Shown here: positions 8,813 through 18,092 of the stretch, in pieces
How positions within the stretch are numbered: position 1 is the stretch's first letter
How the letters are laid out: every line of letters begins with the position of its first letter
NCBI GenBank assembly: GCA_012838205.1
Contig: DUPR01000062.1
Span: 1-64,000 of the forward strand
Source: Methanobacterium sp.
Lineage (GTDB): Archaea > Methanobacteriota > Methanobacteria > Methanobacteriales > Methanobacteriaceae
Reading direction: 5' to 3'
DNA length: 64,000 bases
Position numbers and translations under genes: made by a program
Notes under the pieces: generated by a model
The model's input: the letters and a program-made list of their open reading frames with translations, nothing else
Database searches by the model: none
Told to the model about the DNA's origin: nothing

Positions 8813-9961
8813 TTAATTTCTGATTTTTCCCAGATCCAAATTGAGTTGGGCAGCTATTTTATGAGCGTTTTTTTCATTTTTTCCCCTAATGGTTATTCTC
8901 TGGTGATTGTCAGGTCCGTGGATAATCCAACTATTATCTCCGTGAAATTCTCGAAAACGGTAATTATTTTTGTCACTGACATAATCACCTACTGGTATTT
9001 CAAGTGCATAATATTTTTTTATTCTTTTTGAAACGTTTTTAACATTCCATGATCCAGTGGCCATATCCACCATTTCATGTAATGGATTAATATCCGAAGC
9101 AGCGGCTGTCAAATAACGGGTGCCACTAATTCTAGTGTTTATCTCTAACACATAAGTATTTTTGTCATATTTATCAAATATCAAATCCAAATCTGCGGTT
9201 CCTTCAATATTCAGGAGATTAGCAATCTTTAAAGCAATGTTTCGAATTTTTTGACTGTAATAATCGATTTTTGATTCTGCAATGGTATTATCAATCTGAA
9301 AAGGGGCTTTTTTCAATTTTTTTAGTGGATGAATGCAGTCAAGGGTTGTTTTCCCTTTAGAAACAGGAACCAGGGGCAATGAATTATTTTTCCAGCGTAA
9401 TATTTCTATTGATATTTCAATGCCGTCTATAAAACGTTCGACAAGAGCAGTATCATATTCTTCCAAATAACAACACAAATCTTCTAGGGATAAGGCTATT
9501 TTAATATTTTTACCACCTTGTCCACAAGATTGTTTAAGAACCAGCGGATATTTTTTTGTTCCCATCTTTGTGCAAGAATGTATTAGTTCGTGTTCAGGTG
9601 TTTTAATGTTATTTTTTAGGAGGAATTCTTTGGTTTTAACTTTGTCTCCTGCAATTGAAACTGCTTTCAGGGGTGATGCAACAACTGGCAAACCATAATC
9701 TGTTTCTAATTCTTCTTTAAGTAAAGCCACTTCCTTTAATGGTTCATCAATCCCGATGAGAGGCACTATTCCATCAACATCTTCTTTAATTGCAATGTCT
9801 TTTGGATGTTCCATTCCTCTAGGCACAAGGTGGTAAGAATCTGCTAAATCTAAATTTTGAGCTTGAGGATTTGATTCTGTCAAAACAGTGGTTATGCCCA
9901 TTTTTTTGGTATAGACAGCAACATCGTCAAATAGACGAGCTCCTATGAATAGTAATTTCAT
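8813..9961 (-). CDS. CPS-like ATP-grasp enzyme of the pseudomurein cluster
   Basis: 382-aa ATP-grasp protein related to one half of the carbamoyl-phosphate synthase large subunit. The N-terminal pre-ATP-grasp Rossmann part (KLLFIGARLFDD, VDGIVPLIGIDEPL) is followed by an ATP-grasp domain (PLVLKQSCGQGGKN, ALVERFIDGIEISIE, and YVLEINTRISGTRYLT carrying metal-binding Glu and Asn). True carbamoyl-phosphate synthases need two such halves and a glutaminase, so this single-module form probably makes a different acyl-phosphate or peptide bond. Such genes recur beside pMur genes in pseudomurein makers, which supports a wall role. About 250 bp separate it from pMraY. Confidence 0.82.
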   Translation of the reverse strand: MKLLFIGARLFDDVAVYTKKMGITTVLTESNPQAQNLDLADSYHLVPRGMEHPKDIAIKEDVDGIVPLIGIDEPLKEVALLKEELETDYGLPVVASPLKAVSIAGDKVKTKEFLLKNNIKTPEHELIHSCTKMGTKKYPLVLKQSCGQGGKNIKIALSLEDLCCYLEEYDTALVERFIDGIEISIEILRWKNNSLPLVPVSKGKTTLDCIHPLKKLKKAPFQIDNTIAESKIDYYSQKIRNIALKIANLLNIEGTADLDLIFDKYDKNTYVLEINTRISGTRYLTAAASDINPLHEMVDMATGSWNVKNVSKRIKKYYALEIPVGDYVSDKNNYRFREFHGDNSWIIHGPDNHQRITIRGKNEKNAHKIAAQLNLDLGKIRN

Positions 9962-10263
9962 GTTTAATCCTTTAATTTTTTAATAATGGTTTTTTTCTTA
10001 GAATAACTGATGAAGGGTAATTAGATTTATTCTCACTTTTTTTAAATAGAAAATTATTAGTAAATTTAGTCTAGGGCTTGCATTTATTATTAATGATTGT
10101 TGTATTTGATTATCCTAAATTTTTTATATACTATAATTGTGGATTTTAAAAAATTTGGAGTACATCTAACAAATAGTTCACCTTTAACTGTTTGTACACT
10201 GGGTTTATATTAAATTAATTTTAGAAACAGTCAACTAATGATTTTTAAAACTTTCCATTACTC
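9962..10263. other. Intergenic region with imperfect palindrome
   Basis: About 300 bp of AT-rich sequence upstream of the ATP-grasp gene and downstream of the hydrogenase protease gene, both on the minus strand. No ORF is credible. It holds one inverted repeat at 10169-10195 (described separately) and TATA-like runs such as TTTTTTATATACTATAA near 10120-10136. Confidence 0.5.
10169..10195. repeat. Imperfect inverted repeat, 10-bp arms, 7-nt loop
   Basis: Left arm ACAAATAGTT, loop CACCTTT, right arm AACTGTTTGT. There is one mismatch, which would be G-U in RNA. It could be an operator upstream of the ATP-grasp gene or a weak terminator hairpin after the nikR operon; no T-tract follows directly on either strand. 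Confidence 0.5.
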
Positions 10264-10728
10264 CTATTGTAAAAGGTTTGTAAATAATTTTAAAAGCATT
10301 TCTATGCTGTTTTCAATTTCCACTGACATTTTATTCACTAAAATTGTAGTTTTTGGTTGTATTCCCACAATAATCAGTTCTGCAGGGCATGTTGATTTTA
10401 AATATTTGATTAAAAAAGAAAGAGGCATGGCATGGGTGGAAATATTGTAGTTTGCTATTTGTTTTCTGGAGATTAACTCAATTTGCCCTGGTTTTTTGTT
10501 CATGTCCACGGCATCAACTAAAATTATATGGCTGGGGCGTTCTTTTCTTATAGCTCCTGTAAAGTTTTCAGGCACAGTTTTCCCATCAAAGACTGTTATT
10601 TTTTCATTTTCAGTGAATATTTTTGCTAGTTTCTGGGCTAAAACTGTTCCTACAGCATCATCTCCTCTCATATCATTCCCAATGCCAAGTATTACTACTT
10701 TTTGATGTTCTTTAAGAAATTCTTTCAA
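10264..10728 (-). CDS. Hydrogenase maturation protease (HycI family)
   Basis: Nickel-dependent endopeptidase that trims the C-terminus of the large subunit of [NiFe] hydrogenases after nickel insertion. 154 aa, normal length. The three putative metal-contacting positions of E. coli HycI have clear equivalents: GIGNDMRGDDAVG near residue 20, LVDAVDM near 75, and STHAMPLSFL near 100. Which hydrogenase it serves cannot be read; in Methanobacteriales candidates are the F420-reducing, Mvh or energy-converting enzymes. It overlaps the preceding methyltransferase gene by 17 bp and ends an operon that begins with nikR, matching a nickel theme. Confidence 0.9.
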   Translation of the reverse strand: MKEFLKEHQKVVILGIGNDMRGDDAVGTVLAQKLAKIFTENEKITVFDGKTVPENFTGAIRKERPSHIILVDAVDMNKKPGQIELISRKQIANYNISTHAMPLSFLIKYLKSTCPAELIIVGIQPKTTILVNKMSVEIENSIEMLLKLFTNLLQ

Positions 10729-11482
10729 CTGATGCTTTAAGAGTATTTAATCCACCGCCCATGGTATATTTTAGGTTTACAAAAATGTTTTCATCCTTTT
10801 TCATATTTAACTGGTTGGTTGGAATTAGAAGAGGAGGGTTAAGCATGGGTGTTGTGCCACAGATAAGTTGGGGAGTTAAAAGGGTGAAAGTGGTGATTCT
10901 TATGCCGGATACTATCCCATCTTTGTTTATGGGAACATTGATCTTGTATTCAACTTTTTCTTTGATATATTTCTTAAAATCAATTTTATCATATATAAAA
11001 AGTTTACTTCTTAATTCTTTCGGCGATATGTTCCCTTCTTGATAAATGGGGTGGCTATTTTTGAGATGAACTGCTTCTAATCCATTAAACACGCCACAAG
11101 GAATAATATCTCCACTGTTTTTAAGATATTTTCGGACAGCATTTAAGACCGGAACTTGTTCTTCGTCAATAAGAGCAGTGTCTACCATTTCACAGATTAT
11201 TAGGTCGGCCTTTTCATTAAAATTAATATTTTTTGCATCGTTTATTTGCAGAAAAACATTTTCAAAGGACTTAAGATTTTTTTGGGCAAATTTAGCTGTA
11301 CGATGGTCTTTTTCAACTGCATACACAAAACTAGCTAAAGGGGCGGCCCATGAGCTAAAAACTCCGGAACCAGTCCCCAAATCATAGATGATACCTCTTG
11401 ATTTTTCTTTTATGGCTTCATAAAATGCTGTCAGTCTTTGGGTATCAGATAGCAAGTTTTGATGATAGTACGGGATTTTCAT
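10712..11482 (-). CDS. Class I SAM-dependent methyltransferase, PRMT-like
   Basis: 256 aa. Motif I IIYDLGTGSGVFSSWAA near residue 35 and the acidic post-I strand VYAVEKDHRTAKFA are followed by DLIICEMVDTALIDEEQVP. The latter resembles the double-E hairpin region of arginine methyltransferase-like folds, though only one Glu of the pair is evident. A beta-rich C-terminal part follows. Substrate unknown. It is the middle gene of the nikR-methyltransferase-protease operon, so a role in metalloprotein or hydrogenase maturation is possible but unproven. Start ATG at 11482. Confidence 0.78.
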   Translation of the reverse strand: MKIPYYHQNLLSDTQRLTAFYEAIKEKSRGIIYDLGTGSGVFSSWAAPLASFVYAVEKDHRTAKFAQKNLKSFENVFLQINDAKNINFNEKADLIICEMVDTALIDEEQVPVLNAVRKYLKNSGDIIPCGVFNGLEAVHLKNSHPIYQEGNISPKELRSKLFIYDKIDFKKYIKEKVEYKINVPINKDGIVSGIRITTFTLLTPQLICGTTPMLNPPLLIPTNQLNMKKDENIFVNLKYTMGGGLNTLKASVERIS

Positions 11483-11509
11483 CCTAGTATTTTGTTAAAA
11501 TACGCATTT

Positions 11510-11923
11510 TTATTTCATCTCAGTTTGGCTACTGGCAGTGCTGGTTAATTTGACGTGTTCAACGCCTTTAAGCCTCATTATCTTTTCAGTCAGACTTCTG
11601 ATGTATTTTACGTCCCCTTTAACTACTATTACTTCTAAACAGTATTTTTCTGTCATATGGACGTGCATAACTGCGTTAATGTATTCTCGGAAGTCGTGCT
11701 GGATGTCGGTAAGGTCTTCCATGACTCCAGTGTAGTGGTGGTCGTATATTACAGCAATAATTCCTATACGATCACCTTCCATTTCTTTCATCCATTGGTA
11801 ACGGACAATATAATCTTTAAGTGCGTCTCTAATACCTTTAGACCTTGATTGGTATCCCCTGTCTTTTAATACTTCGTCGAATTCATTTAACAGTTTTTTT
11901 GGCAGTGACATGCTTATTCTCAT
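11510..11923 (-). CDS. nikR: Nickel-responsive regulator NikR
   Basis: Ribbon-helix-helix repressor with a C-terminal ACT-like nickel sensor. The N-terminal RHH is MRISMSLPKKLLNEFDEVL. Counting from ATG 11923 (GGAGGG about 9 nt upstream, rather than TTG 11926), the nickel ligands fall at His76, His87, His89 and Cys95, the same numbers as in E. coli NikR. The segment is QHDFREYINAVMHVH followed by MTEKYC. It therefore should bind square-planar Ni. First gene of an operon with a methyltransferase and a hydrogenase protease. No canonical GTATGA-type dyad was found nearby; other dyads upstream are described separately. Confidence 0.95.
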   Translation of the reverse strand: MRISMSLPKKLLNEFDEVLKDRGYQSRSKGIRDALKDYIVRYQWMKEMEGDRIGIIAVIYDHHYTGVMEDLTDIQHDFREYINAVMHVHMTEKYCLEVIVVKGDVKYIRSLTEKIMRLKGVEHVKLTSTASSQTEMK

Positions 11924-12305
11924 CAAGTTATTCCCTCCATTTGTTCTTTAATATATTATTACAGTTTTATAGTATTTAAATGTTGCAGATAAAATTGAAT
12001 ATTGTTAATGAACAACAATTTTTAAACATAAAATATTAACAATTTTTGAATTAATATAAAAATCTTGATATATAAACCTTGGTATGATCTTTTTTAAGAG
12101 TTCTTATGGCGTTTTTATTAGTTTTAAAACATTTTTAGAAGTTTTTGAAAACTATTATAATCATTTATAAAATATTGATAAAAAACCGCCATTCATATCG
12201 TTTGCTTGAAAATTAAAAATATGTTTAAAACTAAAATTATACTTATGATGTGATTACATAAATAACAACAATGTACTTTAATTATGATCTTATTAAGGTG
12301 AAAAG
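11924..12305. other. Divergent nikR / CBS-protein promoter region
   Basis: About 380 bp, very AT-rich, with no ORF. On the minus strand a BRE/TATA-like CATTTAAATACTATAAAAC (11965-11990 region) could drive nikR. Around 12001-12043 are repeated TTGTT/AACAA elements arranged as dyads. On the plus strand the CBS gene is preceded by AAGGTGAAAAG as ribosome site. Confidence 0.5.
12001..12043. promoter_or_regulatory. Dyad cluster upstream of nikR
   Basis: ATTGTTAAT (12001-12009) recurs as its exact reverse complement ATTAACAAT at 12035-12043. Within it TTGTT-AATG-AACAA forms a tighter perfect palindrome at 12002-12015. The cluster lies just upstream of the presumed nikR TATA box. It could be a binding site for NikR or another regulator, or chance in AT-rich DNA. 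Confidence 0.4.
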
Positions 12306-12707
12306 ATGAGAGTTAAAGAGGCCATGAACAATAATGTTATAACCATTACTTCAAATACTCGCCCAGCAGACGCCTTTCAAAAGATGTACAAAGAGGGAGT
12401 CAGAAGGCTTTTTGTAATGGACGAGGGGGGAGAACCTTTAGGTGTTGTTTCCTATTCGGATCTCATAGGAGTTCTTGGAACCATTAAACCGTCTGCAAAA
12501 GATGCAGTTTCCCTCCAAATAACTGACATAATGTCCAAAGAAGTAATGACTATCTCTGCTGATGATAGGATTGAAGATGCTGCTAATCTTATGTTAAGGG
12601 CCGATATTTCTGGTTTATTAGTTTTAGCAGATGATAAACCAGTTGGGGTTATCACAAAGACTGATATATGTCGAATGGTCGCAGCGGAACTATTGGTGCC
12701 TGTTTAA
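12306..12707 (+). CDS. CBS-domain pair protein
   Basis: 133-aa stand-alone Bateman module. Two CBS repeats are visible: residues about 4-60 (VKEAMNNNVITITSNTRPAD, VRRLFVMDEGGEPLGVVSYS) and about 73-130 (ITDIMSKEVMTISADDRIED, ISGLLVLADDKPVGVITKTD). Such proteins bind adenosine nucleotides or AdoMet and sense energy state. No attached catalytic domain, so the partner is unknown. AAGGTGAAAAG precedes the ATG. It is monocistronic, divergent from nikR. Confidence 0.92.
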   Translation: MRVKEAMNNNVITITSNTRPADAFQKMYKEGVRRLFVMDEGGEPLGVVSYSDLIGVLGTIKPSAKDAVSLQITDIMSKEVMTISADDRIEDAANLMLRADISGLLVLADDKPVGVITKTDICRMVAAELLVPV

Positions 12708-12870
12708 AACCTAAACAAGATTAGTTATCCTAAATAGATTATTTTTTTCAACTTTTATAATGACCTAAACCGAATAAAAAGTATTGTTTAGTATTTTTTA
12801 ACATGTTATTTTTAAGATAAGTAATCTGCACTACTTAATTCCATGTAAAAATAAATATGATGTAGAATTA

Positions 12871-12944
<74 letters not shown>

Positions 12945-12946
12945 GA

Positions 12947-13020
12947 TGCGGCGTCCGGGATTTGAACCCGGGTCACTGACGTGGCAGGCCAGAGTCTTAA
13001 CCAGGCTGGACTAACGCCGC
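12947..13020 (-). tRNA. tRNA-Gly (anticodon GCC)
   Basis: Minus strand. Acceptor GCGGCGT/ACGCCGC, discriminator A at 12947, anticodon stem CTGGC/GTCAG with loop CTGCCAC giving anticodon GCC (reads GGC and GGT), T-arm CCGGGTTCAAATCCCGG. No intron, CCA not encoded. It is the promoter-proximal member of the tandem pair. Confidence 0.96.
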
Positions 13021-13042
13021 ATACCGTGATTTTTCTGTTCAT

Positions 13043-13060
13043 CTTATTTATATTTTTAGG
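13043..13060 (-). promoter_or_regulatory. BRE/TATA promoter of the tandem tRNA-Gly genes
   Basis: On the minus strand CCTAAAAATATAAATAAG lies about 23-40 bp before the tRNA 5' end. This is the spacing for an archaeal TATA box that starts transcription at or just before the mature tRNA. Confidence 0.7.
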
Positions 13061-13263
13061 TTTGATGATTGAAATTAGTTCATTTAAAAAGAGCATTTAA
13101 AAAGAAAGGACTTATGGAACTTTTCTCCCACAAACTTTATATTATAGATATTATCAATCAATAAAAATTATGTAAAAAATGCCAAAATATTGGTTATCAT
13201 TGCTTTAAATTTTATTAAAATGAATGAAAAATAGTTTTATCAAAAATTTGTACTGGTGTGGAA

Positions 13264-13911
13264 ATGCATGTTGTAATAATGGGTGCTGGAAGAGTCGGTT
13301 TAACACTGGCTAATTATTTGGTGGTGTCTGGAAATGACGTAACTCTCATCGAGTGCAGCAAAGGGCTATGCGGCACTGCAGCAGCAGATTTAGATGCTTT
13401 GGTCATTTGTGGAAATGGTACTGATGTTAAAACCCTAGAAGAGGCTAACATCTCGGATGCTGATGTTTTTGTTGCTGCAACTGGTTGTGATGAGGCTAAT
13501 TTGCTTTCATGCATCTTGGTAAAGGAATATGATGTGCCTAAGATCATTGCTAGACTTAGCAACCCTGATCATGAAGAAGCTTTTAAAAAAGTTGGGATTC
13601 ATGATGTTATCAGCCCAGAACTTACAGCTGCCGGGTACCTTGAAAAACTTATAAACAGGCCTAAAATAGCTGATTTAATGGTGGTAGGCAAGGGAAATGC
13701 AGAGCTTTTGGATATAACCATCCAGAATTCAAGAGTTGTTGGGAAGTGTGTTGGTGATCTAAGTCCTACTGATGACTACATCATAGCAGCGATATATCAA
13801 AACGGTGAAATGCACATCCCCCATGATAATTGGGTTTTGGAAAAAAATGAAAAGATATCAGTTCTGGTTAAAACCAGCGCAGTTAAGAAAGTAACCTCTG
13901 TTTTTATTTGA
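13264..13911 (+). CDS. trkA: TrkA-type K+ uptake regulatory subunit (RCK)
   Basis: Cytoplasmic NAD-binding regulator of a Trk/Ktr potassium channel. 215 aa from ATG 13264; a GTG at 13258 would add two residues. TrkA-N has the Rossmann motif [17 protein letters not shown] near residue 4, an acidic strand end TLIE, and GNGTD. The TrkA-C lobe occupies about 140-215 ([19 protein letters not shown]). Single TrkA-N/TrkA-C unit, as in KtrA-like proteins. The membrane subunit TrkH is not adjacent, so assembly must be in trans. Confidence 0.92.
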   Translation: MHVVIMGAGRVGLTLANYLVVSGNDVTLIECSKGLCGTAAADLDALVICGNGTDVKTLEEANISDADVFVAATGCDEANLLSCILVKEYDVPKIIARLSNPDHEEAFKKVGIHDVISPELTAAGYLEKLINRPKIADLMVVGKGNAELLDITIQNSRVVGKCVGDLSPTDDYIIAAIYQNGEMHIPHDNWVLEKNEKISVLVKTSAVKKVTSVFI

Positions 13912-13982
13912 TGAACATTTTTAAACAAAAATTCAGTTTAATAAAATCATAATAACCTTAAGTAGAGTTCTCTACTATTTCA

Positions 13983-14012
13983 TTCCAATATTTCCTATTC
14001 CAATATTTCCTA
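13983..14012. repeat. Perfect 15-bp tandem duplication
   Basis: TTCCAATATTTCCTA occurs twice head to tail (13983-13997 and 13998-14012) in the short gap between the convergent trkA and cobQ genes. Probably a slippage product. Confidence 0.9.
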
Positions 14013-14046
14013 AGAAAAAGAGGAATATGCATTATATTGTATATTC

Positions 14047-15579
14047 TTAGATATCAAAATGAATAACTTCTTCTAGAAGCTGCATATCAAGATTATTTTC
14101 CACCAAGTCTGATAATCGTTGAATAGAAAACTTTTTTAACTCTGCAAATTCATCATGGTCATATCCTAATGTTTCAAGACCAGAAGCCTTCCTTAAATAA
14201 TCAGTGAATGCTCTGCGGAAAACAAAATTATGAAAAATTCCATGGAAATAAGTACCTACAGTTAAACCTTCCTGAGCACCGTCAAAACCTGATTCAGGAT
14301 AGTTCCCACAACCTTTCATAACTTTCAGAAATGGTTTTGATTTTCCCAATTGGGAAACGCCTTCGTGTAGTTCATAACCCTCCACTAATTCACCTTTAAT
14401 GTCTTTAAATATTCCATTCCCAATAAGAGTGCCCTGACTCTGGTTAATGACCTTGTCAAATTCTCCAAAGCTGGTTTTCATATCCAAAATTCCCATGCCA
14501 TCTATACTACCAATATTTGATTCTTTAAGGGATTTGTCAATGATCTTTTTTCCAAGCATTTGATACCCCCCACAAATTCCAATAACTGGTATTTCCTTGG
14601 CAAGTTCTTGTATTTCTTCATTAAAACCAACTTTTTCTAGGGCTGCCATGTCACTAATGCTGTTGCGAGTTCCAGGGATTATAAGCGCATCTATATTTCC
14701 AATTTCATCCCCGATTTCAATTAGTTTCACACCCACATTTTTTTCAAATTCCAAGGGGTCAATATCTGTGAAATTGGAAATACGTGGCAGCCTCATCACT
14801 CCCACCTCAATTTCACCCTTCCCACGATATTTACGTTCGGAAAGTGAAGCTGAATCTTCTTCAGGAAGTTTCAGACCAGGGTCATATGGCAAAACACCTA
14901 ACACTGGCACCCCAATGATTTCTTCAATCTGTCGGATTCCAGGCATTAAAATATCAAGATTTCCCCGGAATTTGTTTATAATAACACCTTTAATTCTTTG
15001 CCTGTCTATTGATGGTAATAACTGAAAAGTGCCTGCAATTGAGGCAAATACTCCACCTTTGTCAATGTCAGCCACTAAAAGCACGTCAGCATCAGCCAAA
15101 CGTGCGATCTGCATGTTGGCTAGATCCACGTCTAACATGTTTATTTCAGCAGGTGATCCGGCTCCTTCCATTACTATAATGTCATAATCTTTTTTTAGAG
15201 AGTCTAAAGATTTTTTTATGGCATTAAGCGCATTTTTCCGGAACTTATGTTGATAATCATAAAAATTCATATCCCCCTCAGGTTTCCCATGTACTATGAC
15301 TTGTGAAGTGAAGTCTTCTTTAGGTTTGAGGAGAACAGGATTCATATGATGATGGGGTTCAACCCCAGCAGCTTCAGCTTGAAGCACTTGTGCTATGGCG
15401 ATTTCCCTGTTTTCTTTGGTGGTGAACGAGTTGAGAGACATGTTTTGAGATTTAAAGGGAGCAACTCTAAATCCTCTTTGGGAGAATATCCTGCACAGAG
15501 CAGCTACTAATACACTTTTCCCGGCATTGGAAGCAGTTCCCTGGATCATGATACATTTTGTTTTCTCGGAAGGCACCAT
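14047..15579 (-). CDS. cobQ: Cobyric acid synthase (CbiP/CobQ)
   Basis: Glutamine-dependent amidation of four corrin carboxylates in B12 synthesis, needed here for corrinoid proteins such as Mtr. About 510 aa, normal length. The N-terminal dethiobiotin-synthetase-like P-loop domain is MIQGTASNAGKSVLVAAL, with MEGAGSPAEINM further on. The C-terminal triad-type glutaminase domain has the nucleophile in VIGICGGYQMLG and His in YFHGIFHN. ATG 15579 is preferred over GTG 15588 because GTGA lies 5 nt upstream, though either is possible. It is convergent with trkA and stands alone, away from other cob genes. Confidence 0.95.
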   Translation of the reverse strand: MVPSEKTKCIMIQGTASNAGKSVLVAALCRIFSQRGFRVAPFKSQNMSLNSFTTKENREIAIAQVLQAEAAGVEPHHHMNPVLLKPKEDFTSQVIVHGKPEGDMNFYDYQHKFRKNALNAIKKSLDSLKKDYDIIVMEGAGSPAEINMLDVDLANMQIARLADADVLLVADIDKGGVFASIAGTFQLLPSIDRQRIKGVIINKFRGNLDILMPGIRQIEEIIGVPVLGVLPYDPGLKLPEEDSASLSERKYRGKGEIEVGVMRLPRISNFTDIDPLEFEKNVGVKLIEIGDEIGNIDALIIPGTRNSISDMAALEKVGFNEEIQELAKEIPVIGICGGYQMLGKKIIDKSLKESNIGSIDGMGILDMKTSFGEFDKVINQSQGTLIGNGIFKDIKGELVEGYELHEGVSQLGKSKPFLKVMKGCGNYPESGFDGAQEGLTVGTYFHGIFHNFVFRRAFTDYLRKASGLETLGYDHDEFAELKKFSIQRLSDLVENNLDMQLLEEVIHFDI

Positions 15580-15880
15580 TTTATTCACATTTTTTTCATA
15601 TTATTTTTCCTAGAGAGTAAACCATATGGAATTCATCCACAATATTAAACTAAGTTTATTTATATAGGAATTGTACAGCTAGTAATAAACATTTATTAAT
15701 TAAAAACTATTGTTGATAACAAATATGTCAACACTACTCCTCACATTATTGATTTAGTAATTAATAAATTTGAGAAGCAAATGTTCATATACATGTTTTA
15801 CCATAGTTATTAGAGTATATCCTATTATAAAAACCCGTTGATTTTTAATAAATCTAAAATTATGGAGGTTAAAAAAGCCT

Positions 15881-17788
15881 ATGGCAAATAATAACCCAAA
15901 TTCTGAGGTTTCCCCTAGTGAAACACCTAAAATTCACAGTTACAAAACTTCAGGAGATATTGAAGTTCCAGAAAAAATAATTGATCAGATAATTGGTCAA
16001 AAAGAAGCAGTGGAAACTGTTAAAAAAGCAGCTAAACAACGCCGTAACGTTCTTTTAATTGGAGAACCTGGTGTTGGAAAATCAATGCTGGCTAAGGGAA
16101 TGGCTGAATTACTTCCCCCAGAGGAACTCCAAGACATATTAGTGTATCCCAATATGGAAGACAATCACAATCCCCTTATTGGAGTGATGCCTGCTGGAGA
16201 AGGGAAAAATGTAGTAACTAATTACAAAATTAAGGCTAAAGGGCAAGAAGAACGTAAAAACATGTTCATGATTGCCATAATCATCTTGATACTGATAATT
16301 GGTTTTATGATGAAACAATACTTGGCAGCTATCATTGCAGCAGGAATAGTCTTACTGGTTCTAATGCAAATGAAACCCCGCAGCACGGTAATGGTTCCGA
16401 AACTTCTGATTAATAATGACCGGAAGAATATGGCCCCATTTATCGATGCAACCGGTGCTCATGCTGGGGCTCTGTTAGGAGATGTGAGGCACGACCCTTA
16501 CCAGTCGGGTGGGCTAGGAACTCCAGCACACGAACGAGTGGAACCAGGTATGATACACCGAGCCAACAAGGGAGTCCTTTATATTGACGAAGTTGGGTCT
16601 TTGAAGATGAAAACCCAACAAGAACTTTTAACAGCCATGCAAGAGAAGAAATACCAGATAACTGGTCAAAGTGAAACCAGTAGTGGAGCTATGGTTCGTT
16701 CTCAGGAAGTTCCTTGTGATTTTGTCTTAGTAGCTTCCGGAAACTTACACGTCCTTGAGGGAATGCACATTGCACTTCGAAGTAGGATTAGAGGTTATGG
16801 TTATGAAGTTTACATGAAAGACACCATGAAAGACACTCCCGAAAACAGGGACAAATTGGTACAATTTGTGGCTCAAGAAGTTAAAAAAGACGGCCGCATT
16901 CCTCACTTCAGCCGAAAAGCCGTTGGTGAGATCATTCACGAAGCTCAGCGCAGAGCTGGTAAAAAAGAGTCACTTACCCTTAAATTAAGGGACCTCGGTG
17001 GTTTGGTAAGAGCAGCTGGTGACATAGCAAAAGGCGAAAAAGCTGATGAAGTTACAGTTGAACATGTCTTAAGTGCTAAAAAACTCGCCAGAACCCTAGA
17101 ACAACAAATAGCAGACCGTTACATAGTCCAGAAAAAACGTTATCGGGTCTTCAAATCTGAAGGTGGTGAAGTTGGAAAAGTTAATGGACTAGCTATAATT
17201 GGTGATCGTAGTGGTATTATAATGCCAATTGCAGCCGAAGCAGCACCAGCCCAGAGTAAAGATGAAGGCAAAATAATTGCAACTGGAAAACTCGGAGAAA
17301 TTGCCAAAGAAGCAGTTCAGAATGTGAGTGCACTAATTAAAAAACATACTGGAACCGACATATCCAATTACGACATTCACATTCAGTTCATGCAATCATA
17401 CGAAGGTGTTGAAGGAGACAGTGCCAGTGTATCTGTGGCCACTGCAGTAGTATCTGCTCTGGAAAACATACCTGTTGATCAATCTGTGGCTTTAACTGGT
17501 TCTTTGAGTATTCGAGGGGATGTACTCCCTGTAGGCGGAGTCACTGGAAAGATTGAAGCAGCAGCAGAGTCAGGACTGCGCAAAGTCTTAATACCCAAAT
17601 CAAATATGGATGATGTCTTAATTGAGGATCATTACCGAAAGATGATTGAAATCGTACCGGTAGAAACTCTGAGTGATGTTCTAGAACATGCACTTGTCGG
17701 AAAGGGTAAAAAAAGCCTCTTGGATAAGATGCAGAAGATCACAGATATCGTACCAAAGGGAATACTACAAAAACCTGCAACCCATTAA
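15881..17788 (+). CDS. lonB: Archaeal membrane-anchored Lon protease (LonB)
   Basis: ATP-dependent serine protease of the inner membrane face, essential quality control in many archaea. 635 aa. Walker A GEPGVGKS at 61-68; two adjacent membrane helices inserted between Walker A and B (about 128-145 and 148-163); Walker B GVLYIDE near 231-237. The proteolytic domain holds the Ser514-Lys557 dyad (EGDSAS and GGVTGK), 43 residues apart as in other Lon enzymes. No bacterial-type N-terminal LAN domain. TATA-like sequence and GGAGG precede the ATG. A second Lon of bacterial type occurs at 48198. Confidence 0.97.
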   Translation: MANNNPNSEVSPSETPKIHSYKTSGDIEVPEKIIDQIIGQKEAVETVKKAAKQRRNVLLIGEPGVGKSMLAKGMAELLPPEELQDILVYPNMEDNHNPLIGVMPAGEGKNVVTNYKIKAKGQEERKNMFMIAIIILILIIGFMMKQYLAAIIAAGIVLLVLMQMKPRSTVMVPKLLINNDRKNMAPFIDATGAHAGALLGDVRHDPYQSGGLGTPAHERVEPGMIHRANKGVLYIDEVGSLKMKTQQELLTAMQEKKYQITGQSETSSGAMVRSQEVPCDFVLVASGNLHVLEGMHIALRSRIRGYGYEVYMKDTMKDTPENRDKLVQFVAQEVKKDGRIPHFSRKAVGEIIHEAQRRAGKKESLTLKLRDLGGLVRAAGDIAKGEKADEVTVEHVLSAKKLARTLEQQIADRYIVQKKRYRVFKSEGGEVGKVNGLAIIGDRSGIIMPIAAEAAPAQSKDEGKIIATGKLGEIAKEAVQNVSALIKKHTGTDISNYDIHIQFMQSYEGVEGDSASVSVATAVVSALENIPVDQSVALTGSLSIRGDVLPVGGVTGKIEAAAESGLRKVLIPKSNMDDVLIEDHYRKMIEIVPVETLSDVLEHALVGKGKKSLLDKMQKITDIVPKGILQKPATH

Positions 17789-18092
17789 TTTTTTTGGGTT
17801 ATTTTTATTTTTATTTAAATTTTTTCAAGATGACATTCTCACCTTTTTTTAACACACCCCCTAGGTGATTTTTCAATTTTTTAAAAAAAGAATTTAAAAT
17901 GTTTAAACCATTACTTTAAAAGTCTTGAACTACTTACAATAAATAGAAAATAAGTAAATTTTGGATTTTTGATTATCTCTGCTATTTTTTAGAATTCTAT
18001 TCTTAGCGTTATAATTGGATTGGGCCTGATTTTACTTACTATTTATCTATGCAAATTAGTGTATAATTCTAATTGAAAATAAGGAAGATACC
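17789..18092. other. AT-rich gap between lonB and the helicase gene
   Basis: About 300 bp with no ORF. The first part has T-rich runs just after the lonB stop that can end transcription. GTATAATTCTAATTG (about 18060-18075) lies close to the helicase start and could be its promoter, and GGAAG is the ribosome site. Confidence 0.45.

Noticed and set aside
12001..12300. Possible CRISPR or repeat array in AT-rich gap
   Set aside because: Only isolated dyads; no regular direct repeats with unique spacers here or anywhere else in the window.
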